A stretch of DNA of 64,000 bases from Nibribacter koreensis (GCF_039541795.1 NZ_BAABGX010000002.1:1488001-1552000), one strand, 5' to 3'. Counted from the first letter of the stretch, positions 1 to 9,226 are shown. Numbers and translations: made by a program. Notes: a model not told the origin generated them from the letters alone.

Positions 1-389
1 AGTACATGGACAGTGCCATCAACGAAGCCCGCGAACAGGAGTTTGTGGAGACCTTGCTGGGCCGTAGACGCTACTTAAGGGACATCAACAGCCGTAACCA
101 GAACGTACGCGGCTACGCCGAGCGAAATGCCATCAACGCCCCAATCCAGGGCACGGCGGCAGACATCATCAAGATTGCCATGATCAATATTGACCAGTGG
201 CTACGCGATGAGAAACTTGCCAGCCGCATGATCTTGCAGGTGCATGATGAATTGGTGTTTGACGTGCTCAAAGAAGAACTACCCTTGGTGCAGGCCAAAG
301 TAGAGGAGCTCATGAAAAACGCCTTCCCGCTGAGCGTACCCATGGAAGTGGGCATGGGCACCGGCGACAACTGGTTGCAAGCCCATTAA
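1..389 (+). CDS. polA: DNA polymerase I, C-terminal part (cut by window edge)
   Basis: This is the last ~128 residues of family A DNA polymerase I, which fills gaps in repair and Okazaki fragment processing. The fragment shows the end of the fingers/palm region: a YAERNAINAPIQGTAADIIK stretch and the palm motif C sequence QVHDELVFDV with the catalytic Asp-Glu dyad. It ends with the usual polA tail (GDNWLQAH). The reading frame is open to base 3, so the gene starts before the window. A 38-bp palindromic repeat follows the stop by one base, then a strong terminator. Confidence 0.95.
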   Translation, partial: YMDSAINEAREQEFVETLLGRRRYLRDINSRNQNVRGYAERNAINAPIQGTAADIIKIAMINIDQWLRDEKLASRMILQVHDELVFDVLKEELPLVQAKVEELMKNAFPLSVPMEVGMGTGDNWLQAH

Positions 390-390
390 C

Positions 391-428
391 CGTTTTTGGC
401 CTGTTTTGCAGAAAATAAGCTAAAAACG
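391..428. repeat. 38-bp palindromic repeat, copy 1
   Basis: Imperfect palindrome of the family with arms like CGTTTTTGGCCTGTTTT and AAAACAGGCTAAAAACG. It lies immediately after the polA stop, before the terminator. Confidence 0.85.
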
Positions 429-440
429 AAGGTAGATTAT

Positions 441-482
441 AAAAAGTAGAGGAAGCCCGTCACTAGGCTTCCTCTACTTTTT
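441..482. terminator. Bidirectional terminator between polA and a lipoprotein gene
   Basis: A perfect 17-bp stem (AAAAAGTAGAGGAAGCC with its complement) around an 8-base loop. Both strands end in a T run, which suits the two converging genes. Confidence 0.85.
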
Positions 483-499
483 AATGTGAGAAACATAAA

Positions 500-925
500 T
501 TACTTGGGTCTATAGGTTGCAGTCGCCGTCGTCTTGTCTCCAGCCCTACTGGACACTTGTTGCAGCCTTAGCATAGTAGAAGAAAGCTCTAGCACTTTAA
601 ATTCTTGGTTGGCTAAGAAGAGCTTGCTGCCGTAAAGCTCCCACGTTCCCTCTTCTAAGAAAGAAATCTGGCATTCGTCTGTGCCGGGGTTCATCTCATA
701 GGTGCCGTTCTCCAGGAAAATGAGTTCATCGTCTTTCTGGCAGTCTTCCATCTGGGCGTACACGTCCTCAGGAGGGCTGTCATTGCGCTGTACGGTCTGC
801 GCAGATAGGAGCCAGGTTTTGTAAAGAAACTGTTTCTGGTCGATGGGCTCAGGGCCTTTCTTGCAGCTTGCCACCAAAAAGAAAGCCAAGAGAGAAACTG
901 TCACATACACGGAGCGTCTGTTCAT
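500..925 (-). CDS. Small lipoprotein, lipocalin-like, unknown function
   Basis: A 141-residue protein. I choose the internal ATG at 925 because it opens a clear lipoprotein signal (MNRRSVYVTVSLLAFFLVASCKKG, lipobox VASC); an ORF start at 994 would place unrelated residues before it. The mature part has the layout of Bacteroidota lipocalin-like lipoproteins: a W-containing strand (YKTWLLSAQ), an acidic KDDELIFLENGTYEMNPG segment and a GTWELYGSKLFL strand. A similar protein is encoded at 33830-34291. The envelope location follows from the signal; the ligand is unknown. Confidence 0.75.
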   Translation of the reverse strand: MNRRSVYVTVSLLAFFLVASCKKGPEPIDQKQFLYKTWLLSAQTVQRNDSPPEDVYAQMEDCQKDDELIFLENGTYEMNPGTDECQISFLEEGTWELYGSKLFLANQEFKVLELSSTMLRLQQVSSRAGDKTTATATYRPK

Positions 926-954
926 AAGAAAGGGGTTGCTTACCACAAGGTACA

Positions 955-985
955 AAAAAAGGCCCAGCAGATGCCGGGCCTTTTC
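955..985 (-). terminator. Terminator of the SGNH hydrolase gene
   Basis: On the minus strand AAAAGGCCC pairs with GGGCCTTTT and is followed by more T residues, 25 bp past the stop at 1010. Confidence 0.75.
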
Positions 986-1009
986 TATAGGCAATTCACC
1001 AGAATAAGC

Positions 1010-2431
1010 TTACGGGATCAATACCGCTCTAAACTGAGTAACGTCAACGGTTGGGATGGTAGAACCGTACTTGGCGTTGATGGCTCTGATCATCTCATTG
1101 GCGATGATGGCGTAGCCGCGTTGGGTTGGGTGCACCCCGTCCAGAGAGAACAGGTTGCCTGTGATGAACGCCGGCGAGTACGCCACGCCGTTCAGCATGA
1201 AACCGCTCTGAATGCCGTTGAAGAACGCATAGGCATCAAACACCGCCAGGTTCTTAGAGGCAGCCTGTGCTTTGATGATGTTGTTAAACGCCGTGGTGGC
1301 AGTAGCAATCTCTGCTTGCTCATCTGCATCTAATACCAGCGCGCTTGGGAACGGATTCTCACCGCTTAAGCCAAACATCTTAGTAGTGTCAATCTGGAAA
1401 GCCGTCAGGTACTGTACCAAGGCCACGTTAGGGTTGCTTGGGCTTTGGGATCTGGCCAGGTCTCTCCAGTATTTACCCGTTGCCGTACCAACCAATGGCA
1501 AGTAAGGAGCAGCGGTAAGCGTGAACAAGGTAGTGCCGCCGTTAGCGTCTTTGATGTCAGACTTAGGAACCACTTTACGGGTTGGCGTATTCTTGGTCAA
1601 GACCACCACCGCCGGAACCGCTGCTGGCAAAGAAGCCTTAAACGTTGGGCCTACCGTGGTAAAGAAAGGAACCGCGCGCACGTCTGGAATGGTGGCTACA
1701 ATACCTTCTGTGTTGTTAGCAGCAAGGGCGTTCACCATTTCAGTGTAGTTGGCCTCAAAATCTGCGGTAGGCGTGATAAAGCTGGCAAATGCACCGGCTG
1801 TAGCATATCCTAACACGTCATTGTTTCCTAGCCATAAGCTAAAGAACGTTGGCGCGCTGGTAGAAACTCTTTCAAGATATGTCTGGAAAGAGTTGTCAGG
1901 TTGGATTCTCTCAAAGAATGGGTTAAAGCCCTGTGGGTTATTCAAGCCATACCCTTGAATCTTAATATCAGAGACTCTGATGCCCGGGACCCCGTAGTTG
2001 TTAATGCCGCCGGTGTATTTAGTCAGCAAAGGCGTCTTGCCATCTGCGCCCATGCCTCTCACGGCCAACTGTGTAGTAACCGTGCTGGTGATAGGGCTAC
2101 CCGTGCTGGTAAAACCCGTCAGTCTCAAATAACCAGAACCATTCCTCTGCTCTAAAGAGAAAAGCGGCTGAGTGAACTCGCCGCCACCCACGTAAGAGAA
2201 CTGGTTGGCCAGGATGTTAGGGTAAGAGTTCAGCTGGCCTTCTAGAGAAAGACCGTTGTCTTGGTAGCCCGCCGTAAGCGAGTTACCAACTGCCACGTAC
2301 TTTGTCAAGTCCAGAGAACCAGCGCTTAAGGTGCGGTCATCTTCAAACTCAGGATCACAACCGGCAAGCAGGATAGAGCTGGAAAGAAACGCCGCAGCCC
2401 CAATTTTATAGAAGAAATTTTTCATGTTCAT
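1010..2431 (-). CDS. SGNH/GDSL-family lipase/esterase lipoprotein
   Basis: 473 residues. The N-terminus is a lipoprotein signal ending in LLAGCD. SGNH blocks are visible: block I GNSLTAGY near residue 50 (nucleophile Ser), block III LWLGNNDVLGY near residue 200, and block V SLDGVHPTQRGY near residue 430 with the Asp/His pair. The substrate is probably a lipid or ester at the outer membrane. The gene lies 8 bp downstream of the FadL-type porin at 2440-3705, so the pair is very likely co-transcribed; hydrolase and porin may together cleave and import fatty acids or related hydrophobic compounds (inference). ATG at 2425 is an alternative start. Confidence 0.85.
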   Translation of the reverse strand: MNMKNFFYKIGAAAFLSSSILLAGCDPEFEDDRTLSAGSLDLTKYVAVGNSLTAGYQDNGLSLEGQLNSYPNILANQFSYVGGGEFTQPLFSLEQRNGSGYLRLTGFTSTGSPITSTVTTQLAVRGMGADGKTPLLTKYTGGINNYGVPGIRVSDIKIQGYGLNNPQGFNPFFERIQPDNSFQTYLERVSTSAPTFFSLWLGNNDVLGYATAGAFASFITPTADFEANYTEMVNALAANNTEGIVATIPDVRAVPFFTTVGPTFKASLPAAVPAVVVLTKNTPTRKVVPKSDIKDANGGTTLFTLTAAPYLPLVGTATGKYWRDLARSQSPSNPNVALVQYLTAFQIDTTKMFGLSGENPFPSALVLDADEQAEIATATTAFNNIIKAQAASKNLAVFDAYAFFNGIQSGFMLNGVAYSPAFITGNLFSLDGVHPTQRGYAIIANEMIRAINAKYGSTIPTVDVTQFRAVLIP

Positions 2432-2439
2432 TAACCAAA

Positions 2440-3705
2440 TTAGAATTTATAGTTAACCCCTACACCAGGAATATACGCCACTGATTTAAAGGTTCCGGCC
2501 ACGCCACCAGACTTGCTGGCGTCATCTGTGCGCTCTTTCTTGTTTACATAAAGGAAAGAGGCGTCTAAGTCTACACTCTCTGTCAACTTAAGAGTTAGAC
2601 CCACAGAAACTCCTCTAGAGTCTGAGTCTGGCGTCTCTGGCGTCAAATAACCGTCCTGCACCGGAGACTGGTCATAGTAACCACCGGCTCTCAAAGTCAT
2701 GATGTCTGATAAAGCGTACTGGGCACCTAGTCTAAAGATGTAAGAGTCTTCATACTCACGCGGGCTTACAGACTCATAGCTGGTAGAACCAGGTACCCGC
2801 TGCGAGCCCCTTACGTTGTCATTGAACTCAAACGTCAAGGCTTTGTAGGCGCTCCACTCTACGCGTTGCACGTCTGCGGCAATGGTCAAACCATCCACCG
2901 GCTTGAAACCAATACCCAAGGTAATGTTGGCTGGCAACGGAAGGGTTGCGTTGAACTTGTCAGCTTTAAATTGAGAAGCAATCAAAGGCGAAGTAGGCAG
3001 CGTGAAGGTCACGTCTCCTTCGTCTACCTTCATGTCTACTTTAGAGCGGTACGTCAAGCCAAAGGAAAGTTTCTCTGTGGCCTCAAAGTACACGCCGGCG
3101 TTAAAGCCAACGCCAAACGCACCACCGTCCAGCTCAATGCCAGCCTCCTGGCCGTTGGCGGCCGTCAATGGAATGCTGCGCTGCAGGTTGACACTACCCA
3201 CGGCCAGTACCAGTCCGCCACCCACGCCAAGCTTGTCTGTGATTCTGTAGCTTACCGTTGGCTGAATGTAAACGGCCTGCAAGGTCAGTTCATTTAGACC
3301 AAAGCGTCCCTGCCATGATTTTCCCCAGTTTACAGAGCTGCCATACGGCGTGTACACGCCAATACCAAAACGCACTGGGCTTTCTGAGGGGCCATAAGAG
3401 GCATATACCTGAAACGGCGTGCCAATAGGGTTGTCAGATTCAGTTTCTGCAAACCCAGGAGAAGGCTCACGGTACCTGGTTTTAGAATTAAGGGCGCTTA
3501 CGCCTAGCTGGATGCCGTTCTGTCTCAGGTGCGCCAAAGCACCCGGGTTAAAGAAGATGCTACTCTGGTCTAATGCTAGCCCGGTTCCGGCGTGCCCCAT
3601 CCCTATCTGCTTTTGCCCCTGGAGGTTTGCTTGGTATCCTCCGGCATTGGCAACGCCTGCGGTGAGCACGGCACTGCCCAGAAAGGCTAAAAATTTACTT
3701 TTCAT
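2440..3705 (-). CDS. OmpP1/FadL-family outer-membrane transporter
   Basis: 421 residues from the ATG at 3705, which opens a signal peptide (MKSKFLAFLGSAVLTAGVANA); the open frame further upstream to 3894 lacks such a signal. The mature start GGYQANLQGQKQIGMGHAGT is the FadL-type N-terminal hatch region, followed by repeated amphipathic strands and ending in an aromatic residue (VNYKF) as expected for BAM-assembled barrels. FadL proteins move long-chain fatty acids or hydrocarbons across the outer membrane. Followed 8 bp later by the SGNH hydrolase, so likely one operon. Confidence 0.88.
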   Translation of the reverse strand: MKSKFLAFLGSAVLTAGVANAGGYQANLQGQKQIGMGHAGTGLALDQSSIFFNPGALAHLRQNGIQLGVSALNSKTRYREPSPGFAETESDNPIGTPFQVYASYGPSESPVRFGIGVYTPYGSSVNWGKSWQGRFGLNELTLQAVYIQPTVSYRITDKLGVGGGLVLAVGSVNLQRSIPLTAANGQEAGIELDGGAFGVGFNAGVYFEATEKLSFGLTYRSKVDMKVDEGDVTFTLPTSPLIASQFKADKFNATLPLPANITLGIGFKPVDGLTIAADVQRVEWSAYKALTFEFNDNVRGSQRVPGSTSYESVSPREYEDSYIFRLGAQYALSDIMTLRAGGYYDQSPVQDGYLTPETPDSDSRGVSVGLTLKLTESVDLDASFLYVNKKERTDDASKSGGVAGTFKSVAYIPGVGVNYKF

Positions 3706-3973
3706 GCGTTGGTTTGTTAAATTCTGGTTAACTGGATAGTGTGAGTTTGTTAACCAAAGATAGAAAAATTGGAATGATATTCTAATACTAGTATGCATAC
3801 GCACTATATATTTAATTTTTATCAAAGATTTGGCCATAAAGCGGCTTTTTGGCACGGCCCACTGCCTCAGGGTAAGGTTTAAACGTGACATCAAATGAAG
3901 AAAACAAGCACGATTTGTCCATCCCTTTTAGCGCATTTGCGTTAAGCCATTTCAAGCTAAAAGAAAGGTGTCT

Positions 3974-4867
3974 ATGTATGACGTTTTAATAGTAGGCGGC
4001 GGCCCAGCCGGGTTGAGCGCCGCCATGTTGCTAGGAAGGTGCTTAAGAAAAGTGGCGCTGTTTGATACCGGCGAGTACCGCAACTCTTATTCGCATGCCA
4101 TGAACGGCTTCATAACCCGGGATGGCACACCCCCTGGTGACTTCCTGCAACTGGGGCGTGAAGACCTGGCCAAGTATGAGGTGGATTTTAAACAGCGGCG
4201 CATCACCAAGCTCTGTAAGAAAGGAGACCTGTTCCAAGCCATAGATGAGGACGGGCAGGCCTATCTCTCCAGAAAAGTGCTACTGGCTACCGGTCTCACA
4301 GACAGATGGCCCCAGATACCGGGCGCCGAACCCTTCTTTGGCACCAGCATTCACCATTGCCCTTACTGTGACGGCTTTGAGTCTAAGAACAAACCGCTGG
4401 CCGCCTACGGCAAGGCCCGCAAAGCCATAGGCCTGTCACTGTCCTTAAAGACTTGGAGCAATGACGTGATGATGTTCACAGACGGCACCAACAAGCTTAC
4501 CCGCGAGGACAAAGCCCTGCTGGACCGCAACGGTGTTACCTATACCACAGCTCCCATTGCCAGAATTGAAGGCGAAGGCGGCCAGATGCAGCGCATTGTC
4601 CTGCAGAACGGGAAAATAGAAGAGCGGCAAGCCCTGTTTTTCGCCACGGACTCTGACCAGCGCTCAGACCTGGCCAGCCAGCTGGACTGCGATTTTACCA
4701 GCAAGGGCGTGGTACGCACCTACCGGCACCAAGAGACCAATGTGCAGGGCCTCTACGTAGCCGGTGACTCTGCCCGAGACATGCAGCTGGTCATTGTAGC
4801 CGCCGCAGAAGGCACCAAAGCGGCTGTGGCCATTAACATAGAATTGCAGAAGGAGTTTAGACAGTAG
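3974..4867 (+). CDS. Thioredoxin-reductase-like NAD(P)/FAD-dependent oxidoreductase
   Basis: About 298 residues. An N-terminal FAD-binding GGGPAGLSAA motif, a redox-active CPYC pair (about residues 129-132) inside HHCPYCDGFE, and the C-terminal VAGDSARDMQLVIVAAAEG FAD motif place it in the TrxB-like family. The central NADPH-binding Rossmann motif is poor (AYGKARKAIGLSLSL), so the electron donor may differ. I prefer ATG 3974, six bases after AGAAAGG, over the GTG at 3968. No thioredoxin gene is adjacent. Reads divergently from the FadL gene, with a 268-bp shared upstream region. Confidence 0.85.
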   Translation: MYDVLIVGGGPAGLSAAMLLGRCLRKVALFDTGEYRNSYSHAMNGFITRDGTPPGDFLQLGREDLAKYEVDFKQRRITKLCKKGDLFQAIDEDGQAYLSRKVLLATGLTDRWPQIPGAEPFFGTSIHHCPYCDGFESKNKPLAAYGKARKAIGLSLSLKTWSNDVMMFTDGTNKLTREDKALLDRNGVTYTTAPIARIEGEGGQMQRIVLQNGKIEERQALFFATDSDQRSDLASQLDCDFTSKGVVRTYRHQETNVQGLYVAGDSARDMQLVIVAAAEGTKAAVAINIELQKEFRQ

Positions 4868-5023
4868 GGTGTAGACGTAAGATGGGAATGAACCTGTTGA
4901 TTAAATGTCAGCTGTCATTTTTGGCTTGGTTTCTGGGAATTAGGCGGGAAACGATTTAGAATGATACTTGTTGATTTCTTACCATAAGCTAACTTCCACT
5001 TAGCTCACCGTGGCTTAACCTAC

Positions 5024-5205
5024 CCGCCGTTGTTGGTGTTCTCACCAATGACCTCAACTGCTTCCCTAGCTGTTATAACTTTTGCTAATGCCTTGGTGCA
5101 TGCCTTTGGCTGTTCCCTTGGAAATGGCGTTTGCTCCGGTGCGCACTACCTTTCTTGTTGCATTTCTATCGGCTAAGCGCTCACGGCCGCGGGGCCTCGT
5201 CCTGG
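5024..5205 (+). repeat. Long dispersed repeat B, copy 1
   Basis: Begins with the hairpin CCGCCGTTGTTGGTGTT / CACCAA and ends with GCTAAGCGCTCACGGCCGCG. The same segments occur in the same order in inverted orientation at 26545-26727. Confidence 0.7.
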
Positions 5206-5717
5206 CCCTTCGCACTGCTGTTGTACTCTGGGCCTTTGGCCCCGCCTTTCAGGCGACGAAACAACAGAGGCGCTCAGGACCAAGACTGGTTCTGGTTCCG
5301 GTCCTGTAATGGCTTGTTGGCCTAAGGTTCTTCCTCAAGCAAAACCAGTCAATGTCGCTGCAGAGTCATTCGTGCTGCGCACGGTTGTAACTATCTGCTT
5401 GCACGTGGCCATGGTTCAAGTCTTTGACTTTGACCCATGACGGCAGGCAGTCTGCGACTGCCGTGGAGCGCTGGCTTCCACCGGCGCATTACGTCCCCTT
5501 TGAAGTCGAAGATCCCGGACTTGTTCTGGGAGGGGTAGGGGGAGGACGAGGGCGCTTGCCATATAGAACTGCTGCTACTCAAAGGACCTTGTGGCACGCA
5601 GAGCACCTACGGGCTTCTGCGCCAAGGACTAGGCTGTCCTGGATTTCCTATCCCCTGAGGCCTTGGGTTCGTCTTACATCACCTTGCTGCAAGGTACATG
5701 CCTATGGGTAAAGGTGC

Positions 5718-5755
5718 CGTTTTTGGTTTCTTTTCCAGAAAATAGCCCAAAAATG
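5718..5755. repeat. 38-bp palindromic repeat, copy 2
   Basis: Family member with slightly degraded arms (CGTTTTTGGTTTCTTTTCC / AGAAAATAGCCCAAAAATG) upstream of the 3' end of the cyanophycinase gene. Confidence 0.75.
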
Positions 5756-5874
5756 CCATGGTCCGAATAGTGACTGTCTTGCCTCAAAAGACCTCTCAGC
5801 GCGAAACTCCAGCAATCGTCTGCGCCTTAGGTCAGGAAAGGGTTTTGTTGGGAATTTTGCCTTGCTTCCTAAAG

Positions 5875-6699
5875 CTACTTTACCAGGGTCTTCTTTTTCT
5901 GCTGGGAGAGTTTCCGGAAGAAGCGGTCTTTGAGGCAGTATTCATGGCCTTCTACCAGTAGGTGCATGGTCAGGTTTTCAATGGCAATGGGCTCGCCTTC
6001 GGCTACTTCTGAGATGTTGGTGTAGCGCACGTGGGAGCCGTCCATGATGGTGACCACGCCGTTACCAAACACTTCTACATGGTTACCGCCTTTGATGATG
6101 ACGCCGGTTTCCTCGCCCAGGCCAATGCCCACAAACTCGGGGCGTTTGGTGACGGCGTGGGCCAGGCGCCCAAAACGGCCGCGCTCCGTAAAATGCGTGT
6201 CAATGAAGACGTTCTGGATAAAGCCCAGGCCCTCGGTGGTTTTTACTTCGCCTTTTAACAGGGAGTAGTAGCCGTAGCCTTCATAAATCATGCGGTCAGA
6301 CATGGCGGCGGCCCCGGCGCTGGTGCCGGCAATGGTGACCTCGTCATGTTGGTAGCGCTGGAGCATGAGGGCGTGCAGGTTGGTGTTGGCCAAAAACTCT
6401 TTCAAGCGCAGTTGGTTACCGCCGGTAAAGAAGATCACCTCGGCCTCATGGATGCGGTCTAAATATTCTGGCTTGTCGGCTATGTTGTCTTCATCTATGT
6501 GCATAAAGCGCACGCTGCTGCAACCCAGCTCCTCAAAGGCTTCTTTGTAGGCCTGGCCAGACTCCAGCGGCTCTAGCGTGGCCGTGGTGATCACCTCAAT
6601 GTTGGAGTCTTTGCTGCAGATTTCGCCCCGTATCAAATTGATGAGTCCGTCATCATCGCCGCCGCCCAACGCTATCAAGGTGCCTTTTGGTTCTTTCAT
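5875..6699 (-). CDS. Cyanophycinase-like serine exopeptidase (peptidase S51)
   Basis: 274 residues, the usual length of CphB. Cyanophycinase cleaves the Asp-Arg storage polymer to beta-Asp-Arg dipeptides. Visible family features are the N-terminal ALGGGDDDG loop, the FFTGGNQLRL strand, the nucleophile elbow AGTSAGAAAMS, and the VFIDTHFTERGRFGRLAHAV segment. No signal peptide, so cytosolic. No cyanophycin synthetase is in the window, so it may instead act on other isoaspartyl peptides. Transcribed alone, away from the CstB-like gene. Confidence 0.88.
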   Translation of the reverse strand: MKEPKGTLIALGGGDDDGLINLIRGEICSKDSNIEVITTATLEPLESGQAYKEAFEELGCSSVRFMHIDEDNIADKPEYLDRIHEAEVIFFTGGNQLRLKEFLANTNLHALMLQRYQHDEVTIAGTSAGAAAMSDRMIYEGYGYYSLLKGEVKTTEGLGFIQNVFIDTHFTERGRFGRLAHAVTKRPEFVGIGLGEETGVIIKGGNHVEVFGNGVVTIMDGSHVRYTNISEVAEGEPIAIENLTMHLLVEGHEYCLKDRFFRKLSQQKKKTLVK

Positions 6700-7104
6700 A
6701 TATTCCTTAGGTAAACAGGTGAATTGTCTAAAACCTGTGCTTTTGTGGCAAAAGTCGCATCTACTAAAGAGATGTTCGTATAAGACATAACTTAAAAGCC
6801 CACCCTCAAGTTATAAAAACCTGCTTGTTTCTGCTTAATGGCTGGAGGGGGCGGTTGGCTTAAGATAAAAAGCATGCTAAGGACCGCCAGTAGAAGAACT
6901 CAGCAACTGTAAAAAGAACTGCCACGCATCCGTCTGGCTGGTACCCTGGGTACGGCCTGCTGCTTGCGGATAGTACGTCGTTTTTGGGTTGTTTTCTGGA
7001 AAACAGGCTAAAAACGGTTTACTAAAGGTGATGAACGTCATCTATGAAATGCCGTCGTAAAATACCAACTTTGCCTCATTCATTCCTCCGTAACAACTTT
7101 TGCT
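6700..7104. other. Divergent intergenic region
   Basis: 405 bp between cyanophycinase (-) and the CstB-like gene (+). It holds the 38-bp palindrome at 6979-7016 and presumably both promoters; I see no gene. Confidence 0.5.
6979..7016. repeat. 38-bp palindromic repeat, copy 3
   Basis: Well-conserved copy with arms CGTTTTTGGGTTGTTTTC and GAAAACAGGCTAAAAACG around a TG centre. Confidence 0.88.
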
Positions 7105-8436
7105 ATGAAAATAGAGCAGTTTGAAGACAAGGGCCTGGCCCATTATTCATACATCATCATGAGTGATGCTGAGATTGCCGTCATTGACCCCACCCGTGAC
7201 CCCAAGCAGTACGAAGAGTACGCCATGGTGCATGACGCCCGCATCACCACCATCATAGAAACCCACCCGCACGCCGACTTTGTGAGCGGTCACCTGGAGC
7301 TCGCCGAGGCCAAGGACGCCACCATCTACGTGAGCGAACTGCTGGGCGCCGAATACAAGCACACTCCCTTTGACGACGGCGACGAGATCAAGCTGGGCAA
7401 AGTGACCCTGCGCGCCATCAACACCCCGGGCCACTCGCCAGACAGTATTTCTATTCTGCTCTTAGACGAAGAAGGGAAAGAGCACGCCGTCTTCACCGGT
7501 GACACCCTGTTCATTGGCGACGTGGGCCGCCCCGATCTGCGCGAGAACGTGGGCAACCTGACGGCCAGTAGAGAAGAACTGGCCCGCCAGATGTACCACT
7601 CCACCCGTGAGAAGCTGATGACCCTGCCAGACCATGTGCTGGTGTACCCGGCGCACGGCGCGGGCAGTCTTTGCGGCAAGGGCATGAGTAGCGCCAACAG
7701 CAGTACCATTGGCGACGAGAAGCGCACCAACCCGGCCCTGCAACCCATGTCTGAAGATGCGTTTGTGCAGTACCTCACTGCTGACCAGCCTTTTGTGCCC
7801 AAGTATTTTGAGCATGCCGTAGCCATTAACCGCAAAGGCGCGCCCAAGTATGAGTCTTCTGTGAAGCGCGTGCCCGTAGTGCCCGCAGACCATGAACTGG
7901 AGAAGGACGCCCTGGTGATTGACACCCGTCCGCAGGCGCAGTTCAAGAAAGGGCACGTACCCAACTCCATCAACCTGCAGGACGGCGGCAAGTTTGAGAC
8001 CTGGCTGGGTTCTATTGTCTGGCCCACAGAGCAGTTCTACATTGTGGTGGAGAACGAGGACAAGATGAAGGAGATCATCAGCAAGACGGCCCGCATTGGC
8101 TACAACCGCCTGATTCTGGGCGCGCTCACCTGTCCGCCCAACGCCACGGACACGAGCATGGAGCTGAACCTGGAAGACTTTAAGCAGCACCCAGATAACT
8201 ACACCATTGTAGACGTGCGCAACTGGAACGAGATCAAGCAGCGCAAGATCTTCCCTAACGCCCTGGAGATTCCCTTGCCAGAACTTAGAGAGCGCGTGCA
8301 GGAAGTGCCGGCAGACAAGCCCGTAGTCATTCACTGCGCCGCTGGCTACCGTTCTGCCGCCGCTACCAGCATCATCAAACCTGGCATTGTAGGCGTACCC
8401 GTGTATGACCTGGGGGACGCCATCTCGCAGTTTTAG
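7105..8436 (+). CDS. CstB-like persulfide dioxygenase/sulfurtransferase (MBL fold plus two rhodanese domains)
   Basis: 443 residues, close to the length of staphylococcal CstB. Residues 1-~240 form a metallo-beta-lactamase fold with ETHE1/CstB-type metal ligands (HPHADFVSGH at 54-63, FTGDTLFIGDVGRPDL, YPAHG) and a Cys at about 190 (GSLCGKG). A middle rhodanese-like domain (LVIDTRPQAQFKKGHVPNS) has no active-site Cys, as in CstB. The C-terminal rhodanese keeps the active loop HCAAGYRS (Cys about 411). The enzyme family oxidises thiol persulfides to thiosulfate/sulfite in sulfide detoxification. No CsoR/CstR repressor is adjacent. Confidence 0.88.
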   Translation: MKIEQFEDKGLAHYSYIIMSDAEIAVIDPTRDPKQYEEYAMVHDARITTIIETHPHADFVSGHLELAEAKDATIYVSELLGAEYKHTPFDDGDEIKLGKVTLRAINTPGHSPDSISILLLDEEGKEHAVFTGDTLFIGDVGRPDLRENVGNLTASREELARQMYHSTREKLMTLPDHVLVYPAHGAGSLCGKGMSSANSSTIGDEKRTNPALQPMSEDAFVQYLTADQPFVPKYFEHAVAINRKGAPKYESSVKRVPVVPADHELEKDALVIDTRPQAQFKKGHVPNSINLQDGGKFETWLGSIVWPTEQFYIVVENEDKMKEIISKTARIGYNRLILGALTCPPNATDTSMELNLEDFKQHPDNYTIVDVRNWNEIKQRKIFPNALEIPLPELRERVQEVPADKPVVIHCAAGYRSAAATSIIKPGIVGVPVYDLGDAISQF

Positions 8437-8451
8437 TGCATTAGGTAAACC

Positions 8452-8889
8452 TTGAAAATTAGGGCAAGACTGAGATTATATTTAAAGCAGGCCGGCTATT
8501 TTCTAGCGGGCCTGCTTTTTATTTTTATGGTTGGCGCCTTTTTGCGAAAGATGAATGTGAAAAACTCATCTGCCATAATGGTGCTTCTGTCCTTGTTGCT
8601 TTTCATTGGTCTGCAGATTTCTACAGGCTACAAGTTGCTACCCCAAGGCACAAAAGGACGGTGGCGTAAACTTGTTACTATTACCTTTTTAGTAGTAATG
8701 CTCCTCCTCTTTAAGACCTATTACAATGAAGTGGCAAATCTCTCCTTAAGCTGCATAGGTAAAATGTCAGACACAAGCCGGGTCATGAACTACATAGGCT
8801 TTAGTTTGTGGATTTCTTTCGGGATTTGGGAGGGGTATCTACTGCTTGCTGAAAAGTTAAAATCGTCAGGCACTATCAAGATTGTGTAA
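8452..8889 (+). CDS. Membrane protein of unknown function, probably four TM helices
   Basis: 145 residues starting at TTG 8452 only 15 bp after the CstB-like gene, so probably in the same transcript. Hydrophobic segments lie near residues 14-30, 40-57, 73-88 and 112-130. The first ATG (8527) would remove most of TM1, so the TTG start is preferred. I recognise no family. Confidence 0.6.
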   Translation: MKIRARLRLYLKQAGYFLAGLLFIFMVGAFLRKMNVKNSSAIMVLLSLLLFIGLQISTGYKLLPQGTKGRWRKLVTITFLVVMLLLFKTYYNEVANLSLSCIGKMSDTSRVMNYIGFSLWISFGIWEGYLLLAEKLKSSGTIKIV

Positions 8890-9005
8890 GAGAGAAGACA
8901 CCCGTTACCATGCTTCACTTTTATCATCATGAAAGTGGTACATCCCGGGCTTGTGTCGGGATATCTTGTGCACAAACTAGACAGACTTTGGCTAAGTGCT
9001 GAGGG

Positions 9006-9044
9006 CTGTTTTTGGCCTGTTTTGTAGAAAAGAGGCTAAAAACG
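9006..9044. repeat. 38-bp palindromic repeat, copy 4
   Basis: Family copy (CTGTTTTTGGCCTGTTTTG / AGAAAAGAGGCTAAAAACG). Confidence 0.8.
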
Positions 9045-9226
9045 AAAGTAGCCTTGGGGTGTTCCATCAGGTAATACCTCCGTTCTAGGATTTGCTGGTG
9101 ATAACACTAGTAAAGGCGGCAGAAACATATACACCTTAACTGTACGTGCTTATAGCTTGGGGAATTCCATCAGATCCGAAACGCACAAGCCAATTCCCTC
9201 TTTCTGCCCATTTCTAAAATGCTGTG

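Larger units (their letters stand above)
4868..5874. other. About 1 kb without a supported gene
   Basis: Short ORFs here overlap in several frames and none resembles a protein. The stretch contains a long dispersed repeat (5024-5205), several GC-rich hairpins such as GGCCTTTGGCC near 5230, and one 38-bp palindrome at 5718. It may be a remnant of older repeat insertions. Confidence 0.6.

Noticed and set aside
2440..3894. 484-aa start for the FadL-type porin
   Set aside because: The extra 63 residues precede a clear signal peptide, which must be at the N-terminus.
5082..5711. Short ORFs in the 5-kb gap
   Set aside because: They overlap repeat B and hairpins in several frames, with no start context or family resemblance.
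7462..8334. Long minus-strand ORF inside the CstB-like gene
   Set aside because: Shadow frame: the plus-strand protein has complete catalytic motifs and the antisense translation is Leu/Val/His-rich without any domain.
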